A program made the translations under genes and the position numbers. A stretch of 64,000 bases of DNA from an uncultured Chitinophagaceae bacterium (lineage in GTDB: Bacteria > Bacteroidota > Bacteroidia > Chitinophagales > Chitinophagaceae), in assembly GCA_937907395.1 (NCBI GenBank), contig CALCII010000013.1, positions 62,001 to 126,000 on the forward strand, read 5' to 3'. This document shows, one piece after another, positions 34,005-44,000 of the stretch. Under the pieces are notes generated by a model. It ran no database searches. It was not told the origin of the DNA and was given only the letters and a program-made list of their open reading frames with translations. How positions within the stretch are numbered: position 1 is the first letter of the stretch; the number at the start of each line of letters is the position of its first letter.

Positions 34005-34535
34005 ATGAAACGTAGATTATCCATACAACTAAAAGCATTATTTCTGCTGATTGTGTTTGCATCAAATACAGCGGTGGGGTTTGCCTGTGCTTTGGGTGTG
34101 AATATGGGCTACAATACTTCTAACCATAATGCTGCTGAAGAAGCAACTGAAATACATATACATGCAGATGGTAAAAAACATGTGCATGAAAAAGAGGCGT
34201 CAGCAACTACCACTCATGAGCATAAGGATGGTACTAAACATCAACATGATAGTGAGCCCGCAAAACAAGTCCCAGCTGGAGATAGTAAGTCATTCACCAA
34301 AAGCCCAGGTGGATGTTGCAGTGATGACGTACAAAAATTTCAAAATTTAGATAAGAATCTCAATCAAAATGTGAATGCTGGTATTGATGTGCCGGCGTTT
34401 GTTGCAATTGTAAGCACATTTTTGGGAATTGATTTATCACAGGGAAATAAGGACTTTCCTCCAAAATACAAAGCCAGGTTTTTTTATCCTCCTCCCCCCG
34501 ATATACGTATAGTGATACAGAGTTTTCAGATTTGA
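34005..34535 (+). CDS. His-rich HYC_CC_PP-like secreted protein
   Basis: 176 residues. After a signal peptide (about 1-25) comes a His-rich part (about 50-80, EIHIHADGKKHVHEKEAS, THEHKDGTKHQHD), then the core PGGCCSDDVQKFQNLDKNL and the end PPPPDIRIVIQSFQI. The CC and PP elements match the family of the protein at 20126, but here a His cluster stands in place of the HYC motif. The many His suggest Zn, Ni or Cu binding in the periplasm. It is first in the second efflux operon, 93 bases before the channel gene. Confidence 0.72.
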   Translation: MKRRLSIQLKALFLLIVFASNTAVGFACALGVNMGYNTSNHNAAEEATEIHIHADGKKHVHEKEASATTTHEHKDGTKHQHDSEPAKQVPAGDSKSFTKSPGGCCSDDVQKFQNLDKNLNQNVNAGIDVPAFVAIVSTFLGIDLSQGNKDFPPKYKARFFYPPPPDIRIVIQSFQI

Positions 34536-34546
34536 TTACAGTAAAA

Positions 34547-34577
34547 CAGGTGAAGCTTTAGCGGCTTCATCCACCTG
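34547..34577. terminator. hairpin between the secreted protein and TolC genes
   Basis: CAGGTGAAGC pairs with GCTTC and ACCTG, with a four-base bulge on the right arm. Without a T-run it may be an attenuator or mRNA stabiliser. Confidence 0.35.
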
Positions 34578-34628
34578 CATTTTGCATCCAGCAAATTGAG
34601 GTTATTTGTTTTACCGTAATCATTTTTT

Positions 34629-35819
34629 ATGCTCAGAAATAGTATCATAGTTTTTCTTATCGGAATTATTGCATTACCGGCTGCCGCACAGCAAGTGCTT
34701 ACTGAAAGTGAAGCTGTAAGTAAAGCTTTAGCCAATAATAAAAATATTCAGTCTGCTTCGTTGCAGGTTAAGCAGCAGCAGCAATTGCTGAAGTCAGCTA
34801 TTAACCTGCCAAACCCGGAGTTCTTTTGGGAAAGCCCTACTGGCAATTTTTACACAGGTAGTATCACACAGTCATTTGAGTTTCCCACTGTTTACAGCAA
34901 TCAATACCGCTTGCAAAAGCAGCAAATTGGTGTAGCCCAAAAGGAACAACAAATTACACAGGCCGATTTGAAATATAGAATAAAAGCCCTCTACCTCGAA
35001 GCTCAGTTTACAGATTCCCTGGTAAAACAATTGTATATACAGGATACACTATACGAAAAAATTAAGTTGTCTGCGATCCGGCAGTTTAATGCAGGCCAAA
35101 TAGATTACCTGCAACAGACATTTGCTGAAACACAATACGGCGAAATTCATAACCTGTACCTGCAATCCATCACAAGATCGAAAGCAATAAAAGCACAGTT
35201 GCAATGGCTGACTGGTATTAAAGATTCCATTATAGTGGAGCCATTGGTAATTAATATCACGCAGGCTCCATTTCCAATCGTTCCGGATTCAATGGCTTTA
35301 CTTGCTAATCCGACTGTGCAATTATTACAACAACAGCAAGCAGTAGCAAAGCAAAATATAGCATTACAAAAAAGTAAAGCATTGCCCGGTTTGGCTTTTG
35401 GCTATTTTAACCAGGGTGAACGGGATACTAAATGGAACAACCGTTTTCGTTTCGGGATTACCATTCCGCTGTGGTTTGGCCAGTATAAGAGTAATATCAA
35501 TGCTGCTAAAACTGAGCAGCAGGTTATACAAAGCAAACAGGAAGGTTTGCAGCAGGAATTATCTGCACAGGTTATTAATGCAAGCAGCGAAATGCATGCT
35601 AACTGGCAATCAGTACAATACTATCAGCAAACGGGTTTAAGAAAAGCCCAGGAAGTAATTACAACTTCACAAAGGTTTTTTGTAAGCGGGGAAATAGACT
35701 ATATCAGTTTGATGCGGAATAATAACGATGCCTACAACATTTATCAGAAATACCTCGAAGCCGTAAGAAATTACAATCTAAGTGTCATCAATTATCAATA
35801 CTTAATGGGTCAGTTATGA
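34629..35819 (+). CDS. TolC-family outer-membrane channel (CzcC/CusC type)
   Basis: 396 residues: signal peptide (IIVFLIGIIALPAAAQQ), then two homologous halves of helices and strands (LTESEAVSKALANNKNIQSA; NLPNPEFFWESPTGNFYTGS; later LGFGYFNQ-like AFGYFNQGERDTKWNNRF). Unlike the channel at 24954 it is not Met-rich, hinting at a different metal. It crosses the outer membrane and takes substrate from the RND pump encoded at 41069, reached after several periplasmic genes. The adaptor gene begins within its last codons (four-base overlap). Confidence 0.88.
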   Translation: MLRNSIIVFLIGIIALPAAAQQVLTESEAVSKALANNKNIQSASLQVKQQQQLLKSAINLPNPEFFWESPTGNFYTGSITQSFEFPTVYSNQYRLQKQQIGVAQKEQQITQADLKYRIKALYLEAQFTDSLVKQLYIQDTLYEKIKLSAIRQFNAGQIDYLQQTFAETQYGEIHNLYLQSITRSKAIKAQLQWLTGIKDSIIVEPLVINITQAPFPIVPDSMALLANPTVQLLQQQQAVAKQNIALQKSKALPGLAFGYFNQGERDTKWNNRFRFGITIPLWFGQYKSNINAAKTEQQVIQSKQEGLQQELSAQVINASSEMHANWQSVQYYQQTGLRKAQEVITTSQRFFVSGEIDYISLMRNNNDAYNIYQKYLEAVRNYNLSVINYQYLMGQL

Positions 35820-37483
35820 AAAGAATAATTATTCTATTACTATTATCATTGCCTGTAATGGCATTTGCACACGGTGGTGAAGATCATGGTGATGCAAAGA
35901 AAACAATCGCTGCATCAACCAGCTATTTTTCCACAGAAGCCGTTTCTGATAAGTATGAGTTACTGCTCAGATACAACCCCATTACTCCGGGCAAAGAAAC
36001 AATACTGAAATTATTTATCAGCGAATTTGATACGAATAGACCGATCGACAGTGCAACGCTGAATGTAACCGTAAGCGGCAATCCAAATTTAAAAGTGGCT
36101 GTTTCAAGAATAGAAAAAGGAATTTATGAATTAAAAACAACCTTCCCTGAAAAGAAAGCTTACAGTCTTGTAGTAAGCATAAACAGCCATGCCGGGATCG
36201 ATTTAATTCAGTTAAATAATATCGAAACGGGTAAAGAACTCACTGTTGCTGCAACTGAAAATACAGCTCATACACACTGGTACAGCAGCAATTGGTTTTT
36301 TGGTCTGATAGGTTTGCTTATTGGTTTACTTGTTATGTTTTTCATCAATAAAACCAGGAGCAGAAAAATTATCGCTACTGCAATTATTCTTTTTTGCCTT
36401 TTGCCAACAGCCACTTATAATTCAGTGTCTGCACACGATGGCCACGATGAAGCTGGTGCCAAAAAGAGCGGAGGCTCATCCACCATATTTATTGTAGAAA
36501 AAGAAACACAATTTCTTTTCAATATACAAACCCAAAAGATCGGTACAGGAGATTTTAACGAGTCATCTGTTTTATTGGGAACTGTAACTGCTGCACCACA
36601 AGGAAGAGCGGTAATACAATCACCCCAGGCAGGTAAAATAGTTTCATTGAGAGTTACACCTGGTCAACGGGTTGGCAAGGGCCAGGTAGTGGCGGTAATT
36701 GAACAACAGGTGGATGCCGGAACACAGATCGGTATCATTTCTCAAAGCAACTCTGTAAATGCAGAATACGAAGCAGCCAAAGCTCAGTATGAAAGACTGA
36801 AAGCTATTGAGGATATCGCAGCAAAGAAAGATATAACAGAGGCAAAAGCCAGGTACGAAAGTGCTAAACGGAACAAAGCCCTCTTTGATGCTAATACCGG
36901 CAGAAATACCGGCAATACTAAAGCAATAACTCTTACATCACCTGTTAGTGGTGTGGTAGGCACTTTTAATTATGCAATAGGCGCAGTAGTGAATGGCGGC
37001 GAAACGCTGTTTGAAATAACCAATCTTGAACAGGTATTTGTAGAAGCACAGGTATTTACTGCGGATGTTGAGAAGATGAAATCAGCTACTGCATTTACCA
37101 CTACCAGCAACACTGATACTGCTACTTACAAATTGAAAATAGTTAGCACAGCACAAGCTGTTAATGCCGGTAATCAATCGCAAAAAGTAGTTTTTGAACT
37201 CATCAATCCGAAAGGCCAGTTTAAAATTGGTGAAAATATAAATGTGCGGATGACAGGGAGCAGTGTTGTAAGACAAGTGGTAATACCAAACGAAGCCATC
37301 GCAGAAGTAAATGGTAAGCCTGCCATTTTTATAAAAGATAAAGCAGAGCAATATAGTATCAGCTTTATTGTGAAGGGAGAAAGCAATGACAAATTTACTG
37401 TTGTCACTAAAGGAACTGAAGATGGTGAAAGGATTGTTACAGCAAATGTGTACCAAATGAAAATGATGTATTTAAATCAATAA
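35816..37483 (+). CDS. RND adaptor (CzcB/CusB type) with extra N-terminal domain and membrane segments
   Basis: 555 residues, about 150 longer than a usual adaptor. Signal peptide, a His-rich start (AHGGEDHGDAKK), a beta-rich domain (about 40-145, PITPGKETILKLFISEFDTN), then two hydrophobic segments (WFFGLIGLLIGLLVMFFI and IIATAIILFCLLPTA), a second His-rich spot (SAHDGHDEAGAKK) and a complete adaptor with barrel-sandwich, hairpin (residues about 300-345) and beta domains. The two-part design looks like a fusion of a secreted beta domain with a second, complete secreted adaptor. It overlaps the channel gene by four bases. Confidence 0.82.
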   Translation: MKRIIILLLLSLPVMAFAHGGEDHGDAKKTIAASTSYFSTEAVSDKYELLLRYNPITPGKETILKLFISEFDTNRPIDSATLNVTVSGNPNLKVAVSRIEKGIYELKTTFPEKKAYSLVVSINSHAGIDLIQLNNIETGKELTVAATENTAHTHWYSSNWFFGLIGLLIGLLVMFFINKTRSRKIIATAIILFCLLPTATYNSVSAHDGHDEAGAKKSGGSSTIFIVEKETQFLFNIQTQKIGTGDFNESSVLLGTVTAAPQGRAVIQSPQAGKIVSLRVTPGQRVGKGQVVAVIEQQVDAGTQIGIISQSNSVNAEYEAAKAQYERLKAIEDIAAKKDITEAKARYESAKRNKALFDANTGRNTGNTKAITLTSPVSGVVGTFNYAIGAVVNGGETLFEITNLEQVFVEAQVFTADVEKMKSATAFTTTSNTDTATYKLKIVSTAQAVNAGNQSQKVVFELINPKGQFKIGENINVRMTGSSVVRQVVIPNEAIAEVNGKPAIFIKDKAEQYSISFIVKGESNDKFTVVTKGTEDGERIVTANVYQMKMMYLNQ

Positions 37484-37501
37484 TTAAAAAAAACAAACAA
37501 C

Positions 37502-37951
37502 ATGAGAAAATTAATAATGATGTTCCTGCTGCTTTCATCTGCTATAGCAGTCTTTGCACAAACAAACGACAAAGAAGCGGTAAAAAATGTATTGAACAAC
37601 TATAAAAAAGCAATTGAAAAACTGGACACAACTGGTGTAATAAATCTGTTTGTAAAAGATTCGAAAGTATTTGAACAGGCCAAAGATGAAGGCACCATTG
37701 GGCATTACCTGGAGCATCACCTCGGGCCCGAATTGAAAGATTTTAAGTCTTTCACTTTTAGCGATTACAAGGTAGATGTGATTGTAACAGGCGACTACGC
37801 TTTCTCAACAGAAACTTATATCTACACTATCATTCTTGCAAAAGATGGTAAAGAAATCAAAAGCCAGGGTGTAGCCACTTCTGTATTAAGGAAAACCAAA
37901 GAAGGCTGGAAAATTATACAAACACATTCGTCATTCAGAAAAGCGAAATAA
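37502..37951 (+). CDS. secreted SnoaL/DUF4440-like protein
   Basis: 149 residues: signal peptide (FLLLSSAIAVFAQ), then a single cone-shaped alpha+beta domain with the pattern VKNVLNNYKKAIEKLDTTGV, ... GHYLEHHLGPELKDF and GWKIIQTHSSFRKAK at the end, typical of the NTF2/SnoaL/DUF4440 superfamily. The C-terminal W-x-I-x-x-x-H-x-S stretch is the family mark. Members bind small ligands or act as isomerase-like enzymes; metal is not expected. It sits 18 bases after the adaptor gene in the efflux operon, so a periplasmic role under metal stress is likely, by context only. Confidence 0.82.
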   Translation: MRKLIMMFLLLSSAIAVFAQTNDKEAVKNVLNNYKKAIEKLDTTGVINLFVKDSKVFEQAKDEGTIGHYLEHHLGPELKDFKSFTFSDYKVDVIVTGDYAFSTETYIYTIILAKDGKEIKSQGVATSVLRKTKEGWKIIQTHSSFRKAK

Positions 37952-37982
37952 TATTCATTTCAAATGTCAAAAACCAAATAAA

Positions 37983-39044
37983 ATGAAAGCAACGACAACG
38001 TTTATGAGTTTGATAGCCATCGCAGCTATCGCTTTTGCTTCATGTAAAAAGAAACATGACATGGATGCTATGGAGGAAAAAAATATCAATTACCCTGCAG
38101 CTTATGTAGTGAATGGAGAAAGCAGTACGATCTCTGTTATTAAATTAAGCAACAACACACTTTCAGACAGCATTACGCTGATGGGAAGCGGCAGCAACAT
38201 GATTATGTGGCCGCACCATATTTATCATCATCAAAATGTAGACCTGCATCACATGACTATTGGTGTGCCGGGTATGGACTTAAGTGGAGGACACACTGGC
38301 GGTATGCCGGGTATGAAAGGCAGAGTAGTTGTAATGGATGCGGTAAAAGGAACAGTTTTAAAAAACTTTGAAGTACCTACTATGAATCACAATGCAGTGT
38401 ATTCGCCTGATGGTTCAGAAATCTGGACCTCGTTGATGGATATGGCGGGTAAAGTATTGGTCTATGATGCTACTACTTATGCGTTGAAAAATACTATCAA
38501 TGTAGGTATGGAACCTGCAGAAGTAACATTTAGCGCCGATGGGTCAAAAGCTTATGTATGCAATGGTATGGATAACACAGTATCCGTGATCAATCCTTCT
38601 ACAAAGTCAATTATTACCACAATCAATGTTGATATGAACCCCGTTGGTGCATGGCCTTCTTCCATCGGTAAAATGTTTATAGATAATGAAGATGGACAAA
38701 GTATTTCGGTGATTGATGTGGCTAGTAACAGTAATGTAGCAACCATTACGCTCAATTTTAAACCGGGTTATGCAGCTTACAATTCTGCAACAAGCGAGCT
38801 ATGGGTAAGTAATGCAACAGACGGCAAGGTAGCTTACTACATGGATATGGGAGCTAATACATGGATGAAACATGGCGAGTTTGCAACTGGTGCAGATGCA
38901 CATGCCATCGCATTTTATGGAAATTATGGTTATGTAACTAATCAGGGAGCTAACACCGTTTCCGTAATCAATGCAACTACCCATGCAAAGGTGAAAGACA
39001 TTCCAGTTGGTAAAAAACCAAATGGTATTGTATTCAAATTTTAA
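37983..39044 (+). CDS. YncE-like beta-propeller lipoprotein
   Basis: 353 residues. A lipoprotein signal ends in AAIAFASC (about residue 20). Repeated blade motifs (NTVSVINPSTKSIITTINV, then ISVIDVASNSNVATITL, then NTVSVINATTHAKVKDIPVG) mark a YVTN/YncE-type propeller. A Met- and His-rich insert between the first blades (MWPHHIYHHQNVDLHHMTIG, then PGMDLSGGHTGGMPGMKGR) looks like a metal-binding loop. The protein probably sits on the periplasmic face and could bind copper or a copper peptide. It lies 31 bases after the SnoaL-like gene and precedes HMA and HMBD carriers. Confidence 0.82.
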   Translation: MKATTTFMSLIAIAAIAFASCKKKHDMDAMEEKNINYPAAYVVNGESSTISVIKLSNNTLSDSITLMGSGSNMIMWPHHIYHHQNVDLHHMTIGVPGMDLSGGHTGGMPGMKGRVVVMDAVKGTVLKNFEVPTMNHNAVYSPDGSEIWTSLMDMAGKVLVYDATTYALKNTINVGMEPAEVTFSADGSKAYVCNGMDNTVSVINPSTKSIITTINVDMNPVGAWPSSIGKMFIDNEDGQSISVIDVASNSNVATITLNFKPGYAAYNSATSELWVSNATDGKVAYYMDMGANTWMKHGEFATGADAHAIAFYGNYGYVTNQGANTVSVINATTHAKVKDIPVGKKPNGIVFKF

Positions 39045-39071
39045 TTCCTTAAAAAACAAAATCAAACGAAT

Positions 39072-39443
39072 ATGAAACAAATCAAATCAATCATTCTGCT
39101 ACTTATAGCAACAATAGCTCTCAGTGCAGCAAAAGCGCAGGATGTAAAAACTGACACTTTTAAAGTGTGGGGTAATTGTGGCATGTGTAAAAAAACTATT
39201 GAGAAAGCGGCCAACGTAACTGGTGTGCAAAAAGCAGAATGGAACAGAGAGACAAAAGTTTTCACCTTGCTGTATAACCCTGCTGTAACAACGAATGAAA
39301 AAATTCAAAAAGCCATTGCTGCCGCCGGGTACGATACAGAAAAATTTACCGGTGATGATAAAGCGTATGAAAAGCTTCCCGGTTGCTGCCACTACGATAG
39401 AAAGAAAAAAGATGAAGGCAGTCAAACCAATCATCAGCATTAA
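39072..39443 (+). CDS. periplasmic HMA-domain protein
   Basis: 123 residues: signal peptide (IILLLIATIALSAAKA), then an HMA domain with an intact GNCGMCKKTIEKAANV motif (Cys about 36 and 39) and the family end LPGCCHYDRKKKD, followed by a His-rich tail (TNHQH). It is the intact counterpart of the degenerate protein at 20620. It could shuttle Cu(I) or another soft metal between carriers and the pump in the periplasm. Confidence 0.87.
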   Translation: MKQIKSIILLLIATIALSAAKAQDVKTDTFKVWGNCGMCKKTIEKAANVTGVQKAEWNRETKVFTLLYNPAVTTNEKIQKAIAAAGYDTEKFTGDDKAYEKLPGCCHYDRKKKDEGSQTNHQH

Positions 39444-39471
39444 TAATTACTCAATTAAAATTTAAAACTAT

Positions 39472-39906
39472 ATGAAAAAGATAATCTCTATATCCCTGCT
39501 TTTTTTTGCGATGCTAATGTCTTCGCAAATATTTGCCCAGCATAATGCAAAAGGACATGCACATGCTGCGGGTCCGCACGGAGGAACCGTTGAATCAACA
39601 ACAGAAGGCTACCACAGTGAAATAGTTACCAAAGATGCCAAACTGTATTTCTATCTCTTAGATGCAAACGGAAAGACTACGATCAGTAAAGGTGTAACAG
39701 GTGAAGTATTGCTACAGTTTGCAGATGGAACAACAAAAACGGTGGCGCTCACATCCAGTGGCGATGGCTTTTTAGCAAAGGAACCCAAAGCCACAACTTT
39801 TGCTAACGCCATAGTTACATTTCAAACCGGTGGTAAAACAGTGTCAGTAAAGTTCAAGCCCCAACCTCCTGCAAAAGCAGCAGACAATCATAATCATCAA
39901 CATTAA
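39472..39906 (+). CDS. small secreted protein, His-rich ends, unassigned
   Basis: 144 residues: signal peptide (ISISLLFFAMLMSSQIFA), a His-rich N terminus (QHNAKGHAHAAGPHGGTVES), a beta-rich domain (KLYFYLLDANGKTTISKGVT ... TVALTSSGDGFLAKE) and a His tail (NHNHQH). The PHGG motif and beta-rich fold recall uncharacterised periplasmic proteins of metal-efflux operons in Bacteroidota. No family name is claimed. Metal binding at the His-rich ends is inferred from composition and location between HMA and HMBD carriers. Confidence 0.7.
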   Translation: MKKIISISLLFFAMLMSSQIFAQHNAKGHAHAAGPHGGTVESTTEGYHSEIVTKDAKLYFYLLDANGKTTISKGVTGEVLLQFADGTTKTVALTSSGDGFLAKEPKATTFANAIVTFQTGGKTVSVKFKPQPPAKAADNHNHQH

Positions 39907-39923
39907 AAAACAAATAAACGGAA

Positions 39924-40967
39924 ATGAAAAAACTATTTTTTGCCTTTAGTGCAGTTATTGCCATTGGTATAATAGCAGTAAGCTGTAACAACAACGCCTC
40001 TACGTCAAAAGAAACTGCAGCAACAGGCACAGACACTGCAGCACATGCACACAAATATCGTTGCCCGATGAATTGTGAAAAAGGAAAGACTTATGATAAA
40101 GAAGGTAACTGCCCGGTGTGCGGTATGAAATTGGAACATTTTGATGGTACAGATAACGGTCTTACTTATAAAATGCAATATGCCTCTACTCCGGCACAAT
40201 TAGAATCCGGTAAATCAGCGACTCTTTTATTTACACCTAAAGTAGTTGGCAAGGAGAATGAAGCTGTGGCGCTGGATGTGCAGCATGAAAAGAAAATACA
40301 CCTGATTGTTGTAAGTAACGACCTCAGCTATTTTGAACATATTCATCCGGATCTCCAGGCTGACGGTTCTTATAAAATAGGAGTATTAGAAAGTGGGAAG
40401 GCTTATACCAATGGCCCCGGCAAGAATGAAACCCGTTTTGACAATGGTGGCGATTACACCCTTTTTGCTGATTATCTGCCAAGCGGTGGCAGTCATCAGG
40501 TTGAAAAAATTTCGGTAAATGTAAAAGGCGCACCAAAGCCTGCTGTTACTTACACTGCCGATAAGCTAACCGGTAAATCAGACAATTTTACTGTAATGCT
40601 GAATGCAACAGGCGGTAAATTAATTACGGGTGCACAAATGCATATTTCAGGAATGTTGATGAAAGACGGTAAAGAGATTGACGTAAATACGCTGGAAAAT
40701 TATTTGGGTGCTAAAGCACACATGGTGGTTGTTAGTCTTAGTGACAAAGAGTATTTGCATGTGCATCCTGATGTTAGCGGTGGCAAGTTTGACTTACATA
40801 CTACATTTAAAATGCCCGGTATCTATCGTGGTTGGATTCAGTTTCAAAGTGGCGGTAAAGTGCATACAGTTGATTTTACCATGAATGTAAAAGAAGGAAC
40901 CGCAGATGAAATTAAAAAAACTACAGAAGGCCATGACGGTAAAGAAGCTGGCCATGATGAACATTAA
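39924..40967 (+). CDS. periplasmic lipoprotein with HMBD unit and two beta domains
   Basis: 347 residues. Lipoprotein signal (AIGIIAVSC), then a metal-binding unit of HMBD type with an altered front (HKYRCPMNCEKGKTYDKEGN, then CPVCGMKLEHF, about 41-73). Two similar domains follow, each carrying an H-x-H-P-D signature: YFEHIHPDLQADG (about 130-142) and YLHVHPDVSGGKF (about 273-285), reminiscent of YtkA/FixH-type folds. It ends in a His-rich tail (EGHDGKEAGHDEH). It probably binds copper or silver in the periplasm. It is last before a strong inverted repeat that precedes the pump gene. Confidence 0.78.
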   Translation: MKKLFFAFSAVIAIGIIAVSCNNNASTSKETAATGTDTAAHAHKYRCPMNCEKGKTYDKEGNCPVCGMKLEHFDGTDNGLTYKMQYASTPAQLESGKSATLLFTPKVVGKENEAVALDVQHEKKIHLIVVSNDLSYFEHIHPDLQADGSYKIGVLESGKAYTNGPGKNETRFDNGGDYTLFADYLPSGGSHQVEKISVNVKGAPKPAVTYTADKLTGKSDNFTVMLNATGGKLITGAQMHISGMLMKDGKEIDVNTLENYLGAKAHMVVVSLSDKEYLHVHPDVSGGKFDLHTTFKMPGIYRGWIQFQSGGKVHTVDFTMNVKEGTADEIKKTTEGHDGKEAGHDEH

Positions 40968-40980
40968 TCTTGTGTTTTAA

Positions 40981-41011
40981 AATCATGACAGGCAGTTTGC
41001 CTGTCATGATT
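40981..41011. terminator. 14-bp perfect hairpin upstream of the RND pump gene
   Basis: AATCATGACAGGCA and TGCCTGTCATGATT are perfect inverted copies with a 3-base loop, in the gap after the 39924-40967 gene and before the pump at 41069. No T-run follows, so it may be an attenuator or an RNA-stabilising structure. Confidence 0.6.
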
Positions 41012-41068
41012 AATTCCAACTCCTGAATCTGACTATTATAAGAAGCCGGAATATTTAAAGAAGTTTTT

Positions 41069-44000
41069 ATGCTAAACAAACTCATTCTTTTTTCTCTCAA
41101 GAACCGGATGCTGGTGGTATCAATGGCTGCATTGCTGATGGTGTACGGTGTATTTACGCTGGTAAATCTTCCGGTAGATGTGTTGCCTGATTTGAACAGG
41201 CCAAGAGTAACCATTTTTTTAGAAGCAAATGGTATGGCTCCTGAAGAAATTGAAGCCCAGGTAAATCTTCCGGTGGAAACGCAACTCAATGGTGCACCTG
41301 GTGTGGAAGTGGTTCGCTCTGTAGCATCACCGGGATTGGGGATGGTGTTTGTAGAATTTGACTGGAATACAGATGTGTACAGGGCAAGGCAATTAACGGC
41401 TGAAAAACTACAGAACATTCAATTGCCAAAAGGGATTACACCGGTGATGGGCCCTATCAGTTCCATCATGGGACAGATCATGATGATAGCTGTAACCAGC
41501 GATACCACTTCGCCTGCTGATTTGCGGACACTGGCCGACTTTACTATTCGCAGAAGACTGATGAGTGTAAAAGGTGTAAGCCAGGTAATACCGATTGGTG
41601 GAGAGAGAATGCAGTACCAGGTTTTGATTTCAAGTGAAAAATTGCGACAGTATAATTTATCCATTGATGATATTGACAATGCCTTACAATTAACCAATCA
41701 AAATACCACCGGTGGCTTTGTTGATAATAAGGGTTCGGAAACACTTATCCGAAATATTGGTCGTGCAAATACATTAGAAGACCTGGCCAATACTGTTGTA
41801 AGCAACAGGAATGCAGCTCCAATACTTTTAAAGCAAGTTGCTGAAGTAAAATTCGGTGGGCCTATAAAAAGAGGCGACGGCTCTTTCAATGGCAAACCGG
41901 CGGTGATTCTCAGTATTGAAAAACAACCAGGTTCCAGTACACTCACCGTAACAGATGAAGCATTAAAGGCAATTGAAGAAATCAAAACATCTCTTCCCAA
42001 AAACATTCACATCCACACAGATGTTTTCCAACAAAAGAATTTTATTGTTAACTCTATCACGAATGTAGAAGAGGCATTAAGAGATGGGTTTATTCTTGTG
42101 ATCATTATTCTGTTCCTGTTCCTGCTTAATTTCCGTACTACGATTATTACGCTTTCGGCTATTCCATTATCACTCATTATCACAGCTATCGTTTTTAAAT
42201 TTTTCGATATTTCAATTAATACTCTTACTCTTGGCGGATTGGCAATTGCCATTGGTGAGTTGGTGGATGATGCTATTGTGGATGTTGAGAATGTTTACAG
42301 GAGGCTAAAAGAGAATTGGGTAAGCGACAAACCCAAACCTTTGCTTAAAGTAATATATGAGGCCAGCAGCGAGGTAAGAAATTCAATTGTATATGCCACC
42401 ATTATTGTAGTGTTGGTTTTTATTCCTCTGTTTTATTTACAAGGCATTGAAGGAAGAATATTTGCACCATTAGGTATCGCTTATATTACTTCGATTATTG
42501 CATCATTGGTGGTATCACTAACAGTAACACCTGCATTATGTAGTTATTTACTGGAGAAGAAAAATCACTTAAAACATATTAATCTTGCGTTCTGGAAAAA
42601 GAAACAAAAAGCTTCTTCCGTTGACGCACCACATGAACCTGACAGCGCATTGGTTCGCTGGTTAAAGAAACAGGATCTTAAATTATTGCATTGGGGATTA
42701 AAACGGACCAAATTGGTTACAGGATTTGCTATTGCTTTAATTATTGCATCTGTCAGTATCATACCTTTTTTTGGAACAGAATTTCTGCCCCCCTTTAATG
42801 AAGGAAGTTTTACGGTGAATGTATTAGCTCCCGCAGGCACATCCCTGGAAGAAAGCAATAAAATCGGTACGATAGCAGAGAAACAAATCCTGAATGTACC
42901 TGAAGTGGCTCTTACCTCCCGCCGTACCGGCAGAGCAGAACTGGATGAACATGCAGAACCACCAAGCTACACAGAAATAGATGTGGCGCTAAAACCCGGC
43001 GGACGCAGCAGGGCTAAAGTGCTTGAAGATATTCGTAATAATTTAGCAGTAATAAAGGGAGTAACAATAAATATTGGTCAACCCATTTCTCACAGGCTCG
43101 ATCATTTGCTTTCAGGAGTCAGAGCACAGGTAGCGGTAAAAATCTTTGGTAATGATTTGTTGACGCTTCGCTCCAATGCAGATCAGTTGAAGTCAATCAT
43201 CAGTAATGTACCAGGTGTGGTTGACGTACAGGTAGAAAACCAGGTGATGGTTCCTCAATTAATGATTAAGCTTGACCGCATGGCGGTGCAGCGATACGGT
43301 TTACAAGTGGGAAAGGTAGCTGATGAACTCGAAGTTTTTTACAATGGCAAAGTAGTAAGCCAGATATTAGATGGACAAAAAAGTTTTGATATTGTTTTAA
43401 GAACAGACGACAGTACAAGAAAAAATATAGAGGCTATCCGCAATACACAAATTGCAGCTTCTGATGGCTCCTTAATTCCACTCCAGCAAATTGCATCGAT
43501 AGAAATAGAAAACAGCATTAATGCAGTGAATCACGAAAACACCCAGCGCCGGATTGTTGTTTCTGCAAATGTGCAGGGCCGTGACCTGGGCAGCACTGTA
43601 AAAGAAATGCAGGAAACAGTAAAAAAGAAATTGCCTTTACAGGAAGGCTACTACCTGCAATGGGGCGGTCAGTTTGAAAGCCAGCAATCGGCGTCAAAAC
43701 TCATTACCATTCTTAGTATTTTTTCCGTGGCAGGTATTTTCTTAGTTCTGTACAGCCATTTTAAAAGCAGCCGTATTGCTTTGCAGATAATGCTGAATAT
43801 CCCATTGGCATTAATAGGCAGCGTAATAGCAGTAATACTTACAGGAGGTGTTTTTTCTATTGCTACAATGGTTGGATTTATTACCCTCACAGGTATTGCA
43901 TCAAGAAATGGAATTATGATGATAAGCCACTATATCCATTTGGTACAGCATGAAGGTGAGGTATTTGGTGACAAAATGATTATTCGTGGTTCGTTAGAAC

